A stretch of DNA of 64,000 nt, from contig CAMYDW010000003.1 of assembly GCA_947254645.1 (NCBI GenBank), forward strand, positions 62,001 through 126,000, in the 5' to 3' direction. Origin of the DNA: an uncultured Peptococcaceae bacterium. Its GTDB lineage: Bacteria; Bacillota; Peptococcia; Peptococcales; Peptococcaceae. The notes beneath the pieces were generated by a model. The model was not told where the DNA came from. It made no database searches and was given only the letters and a program-made list of their open reading frames with translations. Of this stretch, positions 54,204 through 62,357 are shown in pieces. The translations under genes and the position numbers were made by a program. The number at the start of each line of letters is the position of its first letter. Position 1 is the stretch's first letter.

Positions 54204-55399
54204 GCGACAACATTAAAAAAGAGATAGGAAGTTATTCCAAAGACATCAACAAGGCCAGTGAAGATCCACATATTCGTACAGCCATCACACGTGCGATTGA
54301 TTCTTATCGTAATACCTTAAAGGATACCTTAGAACGCTATCCTCATACACCAGCGCTTGCCAAGGAAGTAAAGGAAATCAAACGTCAATCCCATGCCAAT
54401 TGGCGTGATTTAATGCAAACAGCGATGACTTCTATTGAAAGAAACCATGGTCATGCTTATTTTGCAGAGGATGCTCAAGCCGTTATTGATATTATTAATG
54501 ATATTTCAGGAAAAAATAAAAGCATTGTTAAAGGGAAATCCATGCTTGGTGAAGAGCTTCATCTGAGAGAGCGTTTGGCAGAGTGTGGTCATGAAGTATG
54601 GGAAACTGATTTAGGGGAATTTATTTTACAATTAATGGATGGCCGTCCAATGCACATTCTCTCTCCATCTATTCATGTGCCTCGTGAACAAGTGGCAGAG
54701 GTGTTTACGAAGTTTTTTGGTCGAACCATGCATCCAGATATTGCCGAAGAAGTTGGCGCAGTAAGAGAATTTTTGCGTGAGAAATATTTTACCGCAGATA
54801 TAGGTATCAGTGGTGCCAATGCAGTGGCAGCTGATACAGGCCAACTTTCTATTATCGAAAATGAAGGCAATGTGCGTTTGTGCACAGCTGCACCATCAAT
54901 TCATATTGCTGTTGTGGGCATCGAAAAGATTGTGCCGACCTTTTTAGAATCTATGAAGGTTTCTGAAGTAACCTGGCGTTATGGACAATATGGCGCGCCT
55001 GCTTATGTGAATATCATCAGTGGTCCGAGTAAGACTGGTGATATTGAAAAGGTCACCACCTATGGTGCCCATGGCCCGCATGAATTCCATGTGATTTTTG
55101 TGGACAATGGCCGCAGCAAAATGATGGACGATGCAGTCTGCAAAGATGCGGCACTGTGCTTGCGTTGTGGTGGATGCATGTATGAATGTCCTGTTTTCTC
55201 CTTGGTGGCAGGTCATTTTGGCAAAACTTATATGAATGGCATTGGTGCCATTTGGACAGCTTTTGTCGATGAAAGCGTCAATGAGGCAGCGCCATCTGTA
55301 TTCAACTGCTTGCGTTGCGGTCGTTGTATTGAACAATGCCCAATGGATATTGATGTGCCAACGATGATCGCCGATTTAAGAAATCGTATTGTTGAATAA
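54200..55399 (+). CDS. LutB-like LUD domain iron-sulfur protein
   Basis: A 399-residue protein with a LUD domain (GKSMLGEELHLRERL, SGANAVAADTGQLS, ENEGNVRLCTAAP) and two C-terminal 4Fe-4S motifs, CLRCGGCMYECP and CLRCGRCIEQCP. This is the LutB architecture of L-lactate to pyruvate oxidation, cytoplasmic and electron-carrying. LutC is not present next to it. Overlap with the LutA-like gene implies a stoichiometric complex. Confidence 0.88.
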   Translation: MSDNIKKEIGSYSKDINKASEDPHIRTAITRAIDSYRNTLKDTLERYPHTPALAKEVKEIKRQSHANWRDLMQTAMTSIERNHGHAYFAEDAQAVIDIINDISGKNKSIVKGKSMLGEELHLRERLAECGHEVWETDLGEFILQLMDGRPMHILSPSIHVPREQVAEVFTKFFGRTMHPDIAEEVGAVREFLREKYFTADIGISGANAVAADTGQLSIIENEGNVRLCTAAPSIHIAVVGIEKIVPTFLESMKVSEVTWRYGQYGAPAYVNIISGPSKTGDIEKVTTYGAHGPHEFHVIFVDNGRSKMMDDAVCKDAALCLRCGGCMYECPVFSLVAGHFGKTYMNGIGAIWTAFVDESVNEAAPSVFNCLRCGRCIEQCPMDIDVPTMIADLRNRIVE

Positions 55400-55415
55400 A
55401 ATAAAACTTGCAAAA

Positions 55416-55481
55416 CCTCCGATGAATAGGTATACTATGAGTTAGGAATAGCTAACGCGGTGGAAATCCGCAAATTGGAGG
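55416..55481 (+). ncRNA. Unidentified multi-helix RNA before the NSS symporter
   Basis: An outer helix pairs CCTCCGAT (55416-55423) with ATTGGAGG (55474-55481). It encloses three small hairpins: ATAG/CTAT (55426-55438), GTTAG/CTAAC (55441-55456) and GCGG/CCGC (55457-55471), the last two stacked without a gap. A terminator begins two bases later. This is the shape of a four-way-junction riboswitch or a folded 3' trailer of lutAB. It does not match the riboswitch classes I know by motif, and no T-box is present. Confidence 0.4.
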
Positions 55482-55483
55482 AA

Positions 55484-55521
55484 GGGATTGCCTAGTGTCG
55501 TAGGCAATCCCTTATTTTTTT
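55484..55521 (+). terminator. Terminator directly after the folded RNA
   Basis: An 11-pair perfect stem GGGATTGCCTA/TAGGCAATCCC with a 6-base loop is followed by TTATTTTTTT. It lies 85 bases after the lutB stop and 93 bases before the symporter, so it could be the lutAB terminator or a regulated one. Confidence 0.93.
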
Positions 55522-55613
55522 ACATAAAATATTTTATAGAATAAAGGGTGGTATAAGGGGATACATATATGCTATAATAGGCGCGTTCTCATTAAAAAAA
55601 GGGGGATGATTGT

Positions 55614-56939
55614 ATGAAAAATAAAGACCATACTTCTCGTGATCAGTTTCGCAGTCGTTTTGGCTTTATCATGGCCTGTGTTGGCTCGGCAGTAGGGATG
55701 GGCAATATCTGGTTGTTCCCGTATCGTCTTGGTCAATTTGGAGGCTTTGCTTTCTTAGTGCCTTATTTTGTATGTATTGTCGTCTTAGGCATTTGTGGCG
55801 TTATTGGTGAAATGGCGTTCGGTCGTGCAATGCGTACAGGTCCTGTGGGTGCTTTTAGAGAAGCAGGTGAACGACGCGGTTTTAAATATGGTGGACTACT
55901 GGGTATTGTTCCTGTTTTAGGCTCTCTAGGGATTGCCATTGGCTATGCAGTCGTTGTTGGTTGGATTATTCGATTTTTATTTGGCTCCTTAACAGGGACG
56001 ATTTTTGCTGAAGCACCAGGAGCTTACTTTGGTGAGCTGGCAGCACCTATGGGAAGTCTCAGTTGGCATGCCATTACCATTGTCTTGACCTTTATGGTTA
56101 TGAGCTTTGGTATTGCTTCTGGAATTGAACGCCTCAATAAGATTCTCATGCCATTATTCTTTCTTTTATTCATTGTCCTTGCAGTGTATGTATATACCTT
56201 GCCAGGGGCATTTGAAGGCTATCAATTCTTATTTCAACCTGATTGGTCTGCGATTGGCAATCCAAAGGCGTGGATGTATGCCTTGGGGCAGTCTTTCTTT
56301 ACCTTGTCTTTAGCAGGCTCTGGCACCATTGTTTATGGCAGTTATCTTGATCGCCAAACCGATGTGGTTTCCTCTGCGGTGACGGTTGCCTTCTTTGATT
56401 TAGTGGCAGCACTTTTAGCCGCATTGGTTGTTTTACCAGCTGTTTTTGCCTTTGGGACAGATCCAGCCGCTGGACCGCCGCTTTTGTTTATTGTCTTGCC
56501 TGGCATTTTTGCTAAAATGCCAGGAGGCGGATTATTTGCTATTTTGTTCTTCTTAGCCGTTTTCTTCGCAGGGATTACCTCCTTGGTGAATCTTTTTGAA
56601 TCTTCCATTGAAACACTACAAGAGCGCTTTGGACTTTCACGCGTGGCATCTTGTGCCATCGTGTTATCTCTGGGCTTTGCTGTAGGAATCTATGTGGAAG
56701 ATGGCAATATCATCGGCCCATGGATGGACTTCTTTAGCATCTATATGATTCCGTTAGGAGCGTTGTTGGCAGGCATTCTTTTCTACTGGGTGTGCGGCAA
56801 AGGTTTTCCAACCAAGCAAATTCAGATTGGCCGTCAAAAAGATGTTTCTGGTTTTATTGAATATATGGGAAAATATATTTACTGTACAGGTACCGCTATT
56901 GTTTTGATTTTAGGGAGCCTGTTTGGTGGTATTGGCTAA
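55614..56939 (+). CDS. Neurotransmitter:sodium symporter (NSS/SNF) family transporter
   Basis: A 441-residue protein with about 11 membrane helices. The first has CVGSAVGMGNIWLFPYRLGQFGG, the substrate and sodium site of LeuT-like proteins, and helix 6 carries the GIASGIERLNK and SLAGSGTIVYGSY motifs. Bacterial relatives (LeuT, MhsT, TnaT) import hydrophobic or aromatic amino acids with sodium. Its own extended -10 (TGCTATAAT at 55570) is 36 bases before the start. A small membrane gene follows the terminator. Confidence 0.93.
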   Translation: MKNKDHTSRDQFRSRFGFIMACVGSAVGMGNIWLFPYRLGQFGGFAFLVPYFVCIVVLGICGVIGEMAFGRAMRTGPVGAFREAGERRGFKYGGLLGIVPVLGSLGIAIGYAVVVGWIIRFLFGSLTGTIFAEAPGAYFGELAAPMGSLSWHAITIVLTFMVMSFGIASGIERLNKILMPLFFLLFIVLAVYVYTLPGAFEGYQFLFQPDWSAIGNPKAWMYALGQSFFTLSLAGSGTIVYGSYLDRQTDVVSSAVTVAFFDLVAALLAALVVLPAVFAFGTDPAAGPPLLFIVLPGIFAKMPGGGLFAILFFLAVFFAGITSLVNLFESSIETLQERFGLSRVASCAIVLSLGFAVGIYVEDGNIIGPWMDFFSIYMIPLGALLAGILFYWVCGKGFPTKQIQIGRQKDVSGFIEYMGKYIYCTGTAIVLILGSLFGGIG

Positions 56940-56940
56940 T

Positions 56941-56977
56941 AAAAACAACGCATCTTTTTCAGATGCGTTGTTTTTTT
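56941..56977 (+). terminator. Terminator between the symporter and the small membrane gene
   Basis: ACAACGCATCT pairs with AGATGCGTTGT around TTTTC, with a T-run. The next gene starts only 15 bases later, so that gene is presumably expressed by read-through. Confidence 0.9.
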
Positions 56978-56991
56978 AAGGAGTGATAAAA

Positions 56992-57420
56992 ATGAAGAAA
57001 AAAGACGATGGACAAATGGTGCAGCATCTACCTGTGCTGGCGGCGGTATTGTCCTTGTGTGCCATTTTATTCTTTGTCCGTGGAGGGCTGGATATTTTTC
57101 ATGCCTTTCAACGAGGGGTTGCGTGGCAAGCGTCAGAAAGCATTGTTTCTTTGAGTATGTTATTGTTTTGTCTGGTTTGTCTCTTGGCTGGAAAATTATT
57201 ATTGTTCTATGAAGATCGCCGAGGACGACGCTTATCTGGTGTTGGTTTATGGATGTTTCTGTTGCTGGCGATAGGAGCCATTATTATCGCTGCCTTGCCA
57301 TTTTCAAGACACTATATTCTTATTACCTTACCAAGTGCAGCCCTCCTTGTGGGTGCGTTGATGCTTTGGATGATTGCAGGTTTATCTATCCTCATGCTTT
57401 TAGAAAAAGACGATGAATAA
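56992..57420 (+). CDS. Small membrane protein after the NSS symporter
   Basis: A 142-residue protein with four hydrophobic helices and a charged start (MKKKDDGQ). I recognise no family. GGAGTGATAAAA precedes the ATG at 56992; no promoter is visible in the 15 bases after the terminator, so it may be an accessory protein made with the symporter by read-through. It ends in EKDDE. Confidence 0.7.
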   Translation: MKKKDDGQMVQHLPVLAAVLSLCAILFFVRGGLDIFHAFQRGVAWQASESIVSLSMLLFCLVCLLAGKLLLFYEDRRGRRLSGVGLWMFLLLAIGAIIIAALPFSRHYILITLPSAALLVGALMLWMIAGLSILMLLEKDDE

Positions 57421-57422
57421 TA

Positions 57423-57455
57423 AAAGAGCACGCTCTATTCAGGAGCGTGCTCTTT
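57423..57455. terminator. Bidirectional terminator between the small membrane gene and dapA
   Basis: AAAGAGCACGCTC pairs with GAGCGTGCTCTTT around a 7-base loop; the T-run is interrupted (GTATTTTT). Confidence 0.85.
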
Positions 57456-57464
57456 GTATTTTTA

Positions 57465-58352
57465 TTAGGAAAGCAATCCGTAGCCAACGAGGGCATCACG
57501 GAGAACGGCTTCATTTTCTGGTTCGATTTCAGTCAATGGTGCGCGCAAGGTGCCGCCACAGAGAGAAAGTAATTCTGCTGCTTTTTTGACTGGAATAGGA
57601 TTGACTTCACAAAATAGTGTATTGATCAATGACATCGCGCGAAGCTGTTCTTGGCAGGACGCTTGGACATCGCCAGCAAGATAGTGAGCGACAATATCAT
57701 GGGTTTGTTGTGGTGCGATATTTGATAATACTGAAATGACCCCTTTTCCGCCTAAGGAGAGGAGTGGCACAATTTGATCGTCGTTGCCAGAATAGAGATC
57801 GATATCCCCTTGGGCCAGTGCCATCAAACGTCCAACTTGATTAATATCGCCGCTAGCTTCTTTGATGGCAACGATGTTTTCAACATTTCTAGCCAACCAA
57901 ACAGCAGTTTCAGGCTTGATGTTGCAGCCAGTGCGTCCAGGTACATTATAGAGAATCACTGGAATATGAATGGACGCAGCCACTTGTTGGAAATGTAGCT
58001 TTAACCCCTTTTGGGTTGCCTTGTTATAATAAGGGGTTACCACCAAAACGGCATCTGCACCATCTTTTTCAGCTTCTTGGGAAAGCATAATCGCTGTTTG
58101 TGTATCATTGGAACCAGTGCCAGCAATCACAGGCACGCGATGATTCACATACTCAATGGCGTGACGAATGACTTGGGAGTGTTCTTCTTCAGAAAGGGTT
58201 GAAGATTCCCCGGTGGTGCCACAAATAACGATGGCATCTGTGCTGTTGTTGATTTGAAAATCAAGCAAACGGTCGAGGGCAGGATAATCCACGGCACCAT
58301 CTGCTTGAAAAGGGGTAATAATTGCGCATGCTGCTCCAGTAAAAATTGACAT
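57465..58352 (-). CDS. dapA: 4-hydroxy-tetrahydrodipicolinate synthase
   Basis: A 295-residue TIM-barrel lyase condensing aspartate semialdehyde and pyruvate, the first committed step to lysine and diaminopimelate. It has TT at residues 46-47, Y135 (LYNVPGRTG) and the Schiff base lysine K164 (VAIKEASGD). The start at 58352 follows GGAGGAAAATTT. A longer open frame to 58460 runs into the leader RNA and is not coding. It is the only gene behind a lysine riboswitch. Confidence 0.97.
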   Translation of the reverse strand: MSIFTGAACAIITPFQADGAVDYPALDRLLDFQINNSTDAIVICGTTGESSTLSEEEHSQVIRHAIEYVNHRVPVIAGTGSNDTQTAIMLSQEAEKDGADAVLVVTPYYNKATQKGLKLHFQQVAASIHIPVILYNVPGRTGCNIKPETAVWLARNVENIVAIKEASGDINQVGRLMALAQGDIDLYSGNDDQIVPLLSLGGKGVISVLSNIAPQQTHDIVAHYLAGDVQASCQEQLRAMSLINTLFCEVNPIPVKKAAELLSLCGGTLRAPLTEIEPENEAVLRDALVGYGLLS

Positions 58353-58389
58353 AAATTTTCCTCCTTGTCGATGACAATCGGGGGGGCGG

Positions 58390-58429
58390 AAAAAGAAAAA
58401 AGCGACAAATCTCAAAGGGGATTTGTCGC
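58390..58429 (-). terminator. Riboswitch-controlled terminator before dapA
   Basis: On the minus strand GCGACAAAT pairs with ATTTGTCGC (58402-58429) and is followed by a run of U (TTTTTTCTTTTTC). It lies between the lysine aptamer and the dapA ribosome site, the expected place for an OFF attenuator. Confidence 0.92.
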
Positions 58430-58445
58430 AAAAGTCCATTTCACG

Positions 58446-58612
58446 TTGATAGCTCCCCATCTAAAAGATGACAGTCATATGCTTGTTTAACATATGCCCA
58501 GCCATAACATTTACAGGAATATCATGACTTCGGCGATGCTCCCTTTTGCTCAGTATCAATGCTTCTGTATGCTCCGCTGAGGGACTCTTGAGAATCGCAA
58601 CCTCTATCTAAG
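58446..58612 (-). promoter_or_regulatory. Lysine riboswitch (L box) of dapA
   Basis: Read on the minus strand the leader shows the conserved L-box blocks in order: GATAGAGGTTGCG, CAAGAGTCCC, AAAGGGAGCATCGCCGAAG, TTATGGCTGGGCATATG, CATATGACTGTCATC and GGGGAGCTATC. GATAG near the start pairs with CTATC at the end to form P1. The following terminator should form when lysine binds, reducing dapA expression. The identification rests on these motif matches and on the gene controlled. Confidence 0.93.
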
Positions 58613-58629
58613 TTATAGTGTTGTGTTAA

Positions 58630-58658
58630 ATACTAGGAGATAATTCGTAAAAAGTCAA
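58630..58658 (-). promoter_or_regulatory. Promoter of the dapA leader
   Basis: On the minus strand TTGACT (58653-58658), a 17-base spacer and TAGTAT (58630-58635) lie just before the riboswitch. Confidence 0.75.
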
Positions 58659-58726
58659 TACCTTTTTGAGAAATGAAACTATTTATTTATGGTATAATGA
58701 TAGTAGTATGTTAATGGAGGTCTAGC

Positions 58727-60877
58727 ATGACACCAAAAGATGTTTTGAAAAAATATTTCGGCTATGAACATTTTCGTCCTGGTCAAGAAGAAATCATACA
58801 AGCGCTTTTAAATCATCGAGATGTACTGGCTGTCTTGCCGACAGGTGGTGGTAAATCCATCTGCTATCAGATACCAGCGATTAGCCTCCCAGGTTTAACC
58901 TTGGTCATTTCACCGCTGATTTCATTGATGAAAGACCAAGTGGATGGGCTGCAACTCATGGGCGTGCGTGCGAGATTTATCAACAGTGCCACAAGCATTG
59001 ATGAATATAGGGAGATTATGCAGGCTGCGCGACAGGGCACCCTAGATTTACTGTATGTGGCGCCAGAGCGTCTAGACAGCCAAGGCTTTTTAGAAAGTAT
59101 TTATCCTCTAGAAATATCTATGGTAGCAGTAGATGAAGCCCATTGTGTGAGTCAATGGGGACATGATTTTCGACCAAGCTACATGCGCATTGCAACCTTG
59201 CTCAATCAATTGCCAGTGCGGCCAATTTTTGCCGCTTTTACAGCAACAGCAACCGAGGAGGTTCGCAGTGATATCATCAAACAGTTGGCCCTTCAACAGC
59301 CGATGCGCTATGTGGCGAGCTTTGATAGAGAAAATCTTTATTTTTCGGTGCAAAAGCCAAAGGATAAAAAGCGTGCCTTGTTGAAAATGCTGGATGAAAA
59401 TAAATCAGCTATTATTTATTGCAGTACAAGAAAAAATGTAGAAAGTATCTATCACTATTTAAAAGATTATCGTTTTCCAGTGACCTTTTATCATGCAGGA
59501 TTGACAGTAGCAACGCGAGACCGCAATCAAGAAGATTTCATCTACGATAGAAAGCCGATTATGGTCGCCACCAATGCTTTTGGCATGGGGATTGATAAAT
59601 CCGATGTGCGCCAAGTTATTCATTATAATATGCCAAAGGATTTAGAAAGCTATTATCAGGAAGCTGGCCGTGCTGGTCGTGATGGGGCCCCGGCAGAGGC
59701 AATTCTCCTGTTTTCTCCCCAGGATATTATGATCAATGCCATGTATATTAAAGAAGGCAGTGCGCCGAATGCCCAACAAAATTTGCAGACGATGGTAACT
59801 TATTGCAATACAGGAAATTGTTTAAGACGCTTTATTTTGCATTATTTTGGGGAAAAGGTAGAATGGGATTCTTGTCATCATTGCTCTATGTGCGATGGAA
59901 CGATGGAGGTTTTGGACTGCACCGTTGAAAGCCAGAAAATATTATCCTGTATTTATCGTATGGGGCAACGCTATGGTGTGGGAAAAGTTTCTGAAGTGCT
60001 ACTGGGCGAAGCCTCTCCCTTTGTAAAAATGAATCGCTTTCAAGAATTGTCCACTTTTGGTCTGATGAAAAATTATACCGAAGGCGATATTCGAGACATT
60101 ATTTCGCTGTTAGTGGCCGAAGGCTATTTACGTGTTTCTGGAGAGCAATATATGGTCTTAAAACTAACAGAGGCCAGCAAGGGAGTGTTAAAAGGGCAAG
60201 TCACCATTCGTATGAATAAGCAGCGCTTAGGCCATGCGAAGCGTCATGCCACACGCATGATTGAAAATATTCGCCATTATGATGAAAAACTATTCAATCA
60301 GCTGCGACTATTGCGTGGCGAGCTGGCATCGACCCTTGAAGTGGCGCCTTTTATGGTTTTTTCAGACAGAAGTCTTATTGATATGGCGGCAAAGTATCCA
60401 CAAACAGAGGCAGATTTTATCATGATCACCGGTGTGGGGGATACAAAATTAGAGCGCTATGGTACCCCGTTTTTAGTGGCTATTCGGCAGTATGTCAAAG
60501 AAGAACACATCAATGTGAGTCAAGCACGCAAAAGAAATATTGTACAAGAAGCGACAACCGTTGAAGAAAAAATTGCAACACAGATGGAGACATACCGTCT
60601 ATTAGAGCAGGGGCTGTCCATTGAGGAAATTGCTGCCAAACGTCAATATTCCGTGCAAACCATTGAAACACACATCGCTAAATTAGTGAGTGAGGGCGTG
60701 CCAATATCCATCTTGCGATGGGTAAATGAAGAAGCGGAAAAGTTGATTTTAGAAGCGATTGGGCGTGTAGGGGATAAAAAGTTTAAACCCATTAAAGAAG
60801 CACTGCCAGAAGATATTAGTTATTTTCAAATACGCCTTGTATTGGCAAAACGTCAACAAAAAAAGCCGACTGTTTAA
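58727..60877 (+). CDS. recQ: ATP-dependent DNA helicase RecQ
   Basis: A 716-residue superfamily 2 helicase. It has Walker A TGGGKS at residues 39-44, DEAHCVSQWGHDFR, the zinc-binding RecQ-Ct region (CLRRFILHYFGE, CDSCHHCSMCD), a winged helix and an HRDC domain. A further C-terminal helical domain with IEEIAAKR...SVQTIETHI is typical of Bacillota RecQ. It unwinds recombination intermediates. TAATGGAGGTCTAGC precedes the ATG; TATAAT is at 58693. Confidence 0.96.
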   Translation: MTPKDVLKKYFGYEHFRPGQEEIIQALLNHRDVLAVLPTGGGKSICYQIPAISLPGLTLVISPLISLMKDQVDGLQLMGVRARFINSATSIDEYREIMQAARQGTLDLLYVAPERLDSQGFLESIYPLEISMVAVDEAHCVSQWGHDFRPSYMRIATLLNQLPVRPIFAAFTATATEEVRSDIIKQLALQQPMRYVASFDRENLYFSVQKPKDKKRALLKMLDENKSAIIYCSTRKNVESIYHYLKDYRFPVTFYHAGLTVATRDRNQEDFIYDRKPIMVATNAFGMGIDKSDVRQVIHYNMPKDLESYYQEAGRAGRDGAPAEAILLFSPQDIMINAMYIKEGSAPNAQQNLQTMVTYCNTGNCLRRFILHYFGEKVEWDSCHHCSMCDGTMEVLDCTVESQKILSCIYRMGQRYGVGKVSEVLLGEASPFVKMNRFQELSTFGLMKNYTEGDIRDIISLLVAEGYLRVSGEQYMVLKLTEASKGVLKGQVTIRMNKQRLGHAKRHATRMIENIRHYDEKLFNQLRLLRGELASTLEVAPFMVFSDRSLIDMAAKYPQTEADFIMITGVGDTKLERYGTPFLVAIRQYVKEEHINVSQARKRNIVQEATTVEEKIATQMETYRLLEQGLSIEEIAAKRQYSVQTIETHIAKLVSEGVPISILRWVNEEAEKLILEAIGRVGDKKFKPIKEALPEDISYFQIRLVLAKRQQKKPTV

Positions 60878-60891
60878 CAGTCGGCTTTTTT
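60859..60891. terminator. Bidirectional terminator at the end of recQ
   Basis: AAAAAGCCGACTGT pairs with ACAGTCGGCTTTTT around TTA; it overlaps the last codons of recQ and the end of the convergent azl remnant. Confidence 0.92.
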
Positions 60892-61254
60892 ATATAAAGA
60901 CAAATTGAATAAAAAACATATAGGCAATGGTGCCACCAGCATTGCGAAAATAGCGGGCGGAAGCGCTTGGCCAAGATATTGTATGTAAATAGGCGTGGGT
61001 TTTGATTCTGAGAAAATAAAAAATGGTAGAAAGCGTGTCAGCATGGTCACCGTAACAAACTCCAAAGAACCACCATAAATCAATAAGGACATGAAGAAGG
61101 GGTATAAGAATGAAAAGCCAGAAAGATGCATATAAATACCGTAAGAAAAACCAATAAACCAAAAGCCTAAAAAGAAAGGAATGGTATAAGGAAAAGCAGT
61201 TTTGAATGCCAGATATTTATTGCCGGTTTTATTAGGGCTGGAATCATTGTACAT
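60890..61254 (-). pseudogene. azlCD: Collapsed azlC-azlD remnant (branched-chain amino acid exporter)
   Basis: The ORF begins like AzlC (AFPYTIPFFLGFWFIGFSYGI...SLLIYGGSLEFVTV, about residues 1-68), after GGAGATTGATA. It then switches to the N-terminal part of AzlD (MLTRFLPFFIF...KPTPIYIQYLGQALPPAIFAML, to about residue 106). A shift of frame follows, after which AGGTIAYMFFIQFVFI, the AzlD C-terminus, is found in the other frame ending at 60890. So two internal deletions appear to have joined AzlC head, AzlD middle and AzlD tail. Intact AzlC is about 230 residues; function is surely lost. The fused frame itself ends at 60874. Confidence 0.8.
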
Positions 61255-61314
61255 TATCAATCTCCTTGTCAAAATATAGAACATAGCATAGCATTTCTGT
61301 AAAGTTTACGTCAA

Positions 61315-61345
61315 TAAAAAAACTTGCCCTTTAGGCAAGTTTTTT
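61315..61345. terminator. Terminator downstream of the CmpB-like gene
   Basis: AAAAAACTTGCC pairs with GGCAAGTTTTTT around a 5-base loop, with an A-run giving U's on the minus strand. It can end the minus-strand transcript before the azl remnant. Confidence 0.85.
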
Positions 61346-62243
61346 ATTTCTTCTTTTTGGTATTCCAATGAAAATTCGGAAAGGCTTTTAAAAGACGTTT
61401 TTCCGTGCGAGATGGTAAAGCACGTAAATCCTGATACCGTTTTTCCAAGGCTTCTTTACGCTCGTTTAATTCTAGGCGATATTTTTCCACCCGTTGAAAA
61501 CGTTTTTGTGCTTCATCGGTACGATAATCCTCATAATCCTGTCTTAACTCTTGTGCCAATTCCAACAGATTGTCTTTGCTGCTGTCGAATTCTTCCTTGA
61601 TGTCATTGAGACGCTGTTCAACAGGCTGTATACGCGCCTGTGCATCTAAGGTGAGCTCTGTGATATTTTGACCAAGACGTTCAGAAACTTCGAAAATTTG
61701 TTGCTGCAAATCTCTAAGGGTTTCTTCTCTACGACGTAAATGTAAGATGCCAGCGATAGTCGCAAACATATCAATCAAAATAGCAATTGCTGCCAATATA
61801 CAGCATACAATAAGAACAATCGAAGGCATCAAAAAGACCAGGTTTTCTATCAAAGGGTGAATGATTTTCATTAGAAAGAGACCACCAATCCCCCAATAAA
61901 TAGAGAATTTAGGGCAAACCAATCCAGCGATATTGAATTTTTCTTGGCTGTAATCCCACCACTGGGCTTGAAAAATAAATTTTAATCCCATCCCAGCAAG
62001 CAGCTCCAATACTGTGCAAAGAAGGGTGATGCCTAGAAATAGGAGTATGATTTGGTCTTTGATTGGCGCTAAGAGTAGCATGATAAAGACCACGCCGAAT
62101 CCATAAATAGGACAAACAGGGCCTGCAAGCATGCCTCTATTGACAAGGTGTCCAGTGGTTAATGCATGATATGCAATTTCCACGCCCCATCCTAAAAAGG
62201 CATAGATGAAAAAGAAGCTGAGCAATTCTAAATGGGTGTACAT
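61344..62243 (-). CDS. CmpB-like membrane protein with C-terminal coiled coil
   Basis: A 299-residue protein with five or six N-terminal hydrophobic helices, matching the putative ABC-transporter type IV (CmpB, PF06541) pattern: YAFLGWGVEIAYHAL, NRGMLAGPVCPIYGFG and WWDYS. A long helical, charged coiled-coil region follows, from about residue 180 to 280. I chose the ATG at 62243 after ACGAGGTGTTTT. The function is unknown. Confidence 0.78.
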   Translation of the reverse strand: MYTHLELLSFFFIYAFLGWGVEIAYHALTTGHLVNRGMLAGPVCPIYGFGVVFIMLLLAPIKDQIILLFLGITLLCTVLELLAGMGLKFIFQAQWWDYSQEKFNIAGLVCPKFSIYWGIGGLFLMKIIHPLIENLVFLMPSIVLIVCCILAAIAILIDMFATIAGILHLRRREETLRDLQQQIFEVSERLGQNITELTLDAQARIQPVEQRLNDIKEEFDSSKDNLLELAQELRQDYEDYRTDEAQKRFQRVEKYRLELNERKEALEKRYQDLRALPSRTEKRLLKAFPNFHWNTKKKK

Positions 62244-62320
62244 AAAACACCTCGTTTCTACATTTTTATTGAAACCATTGTAACCTGTGGCATAAAGGAG
62301 CACAAGAGAGATTCTCAAAA

Positions 62321-62351
62321 CAAAAAAGACAGCATCACAGGATGCTGTCTT
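62321..62351 (-). terminator. Terminator after uraA
   Basis: On the minus strand AAGACAGCATC pairs with GATGCTGTCTT around a 4-base loop, followed by a T-run. Confidence 0.88.
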
Positions 62352-62357
62352 AAAAAA

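Noticed and set aside
55416..55481. A T-box, from GCGGTGGAAATCCGC resembling the GGUGGNACCGCG block
   Set aside because: The order of bases is not the T-box order, no specifier stem is visible and the gene is a transporter with its own -10 box. It is reported only as an unknown fold.
58353..58460. A 36-codon upstream extension of dapA
   Set aside because: It lies in the riboswitch terminator region, lacks a ribosome site, and the GGAGG is placed for the inner start.
60859..60891. An inverted repeat that could be an attachment site or IS end
   Set aside because: It is a plain terminator stem with T-runs on both strands and no direct repeat copies nearby.
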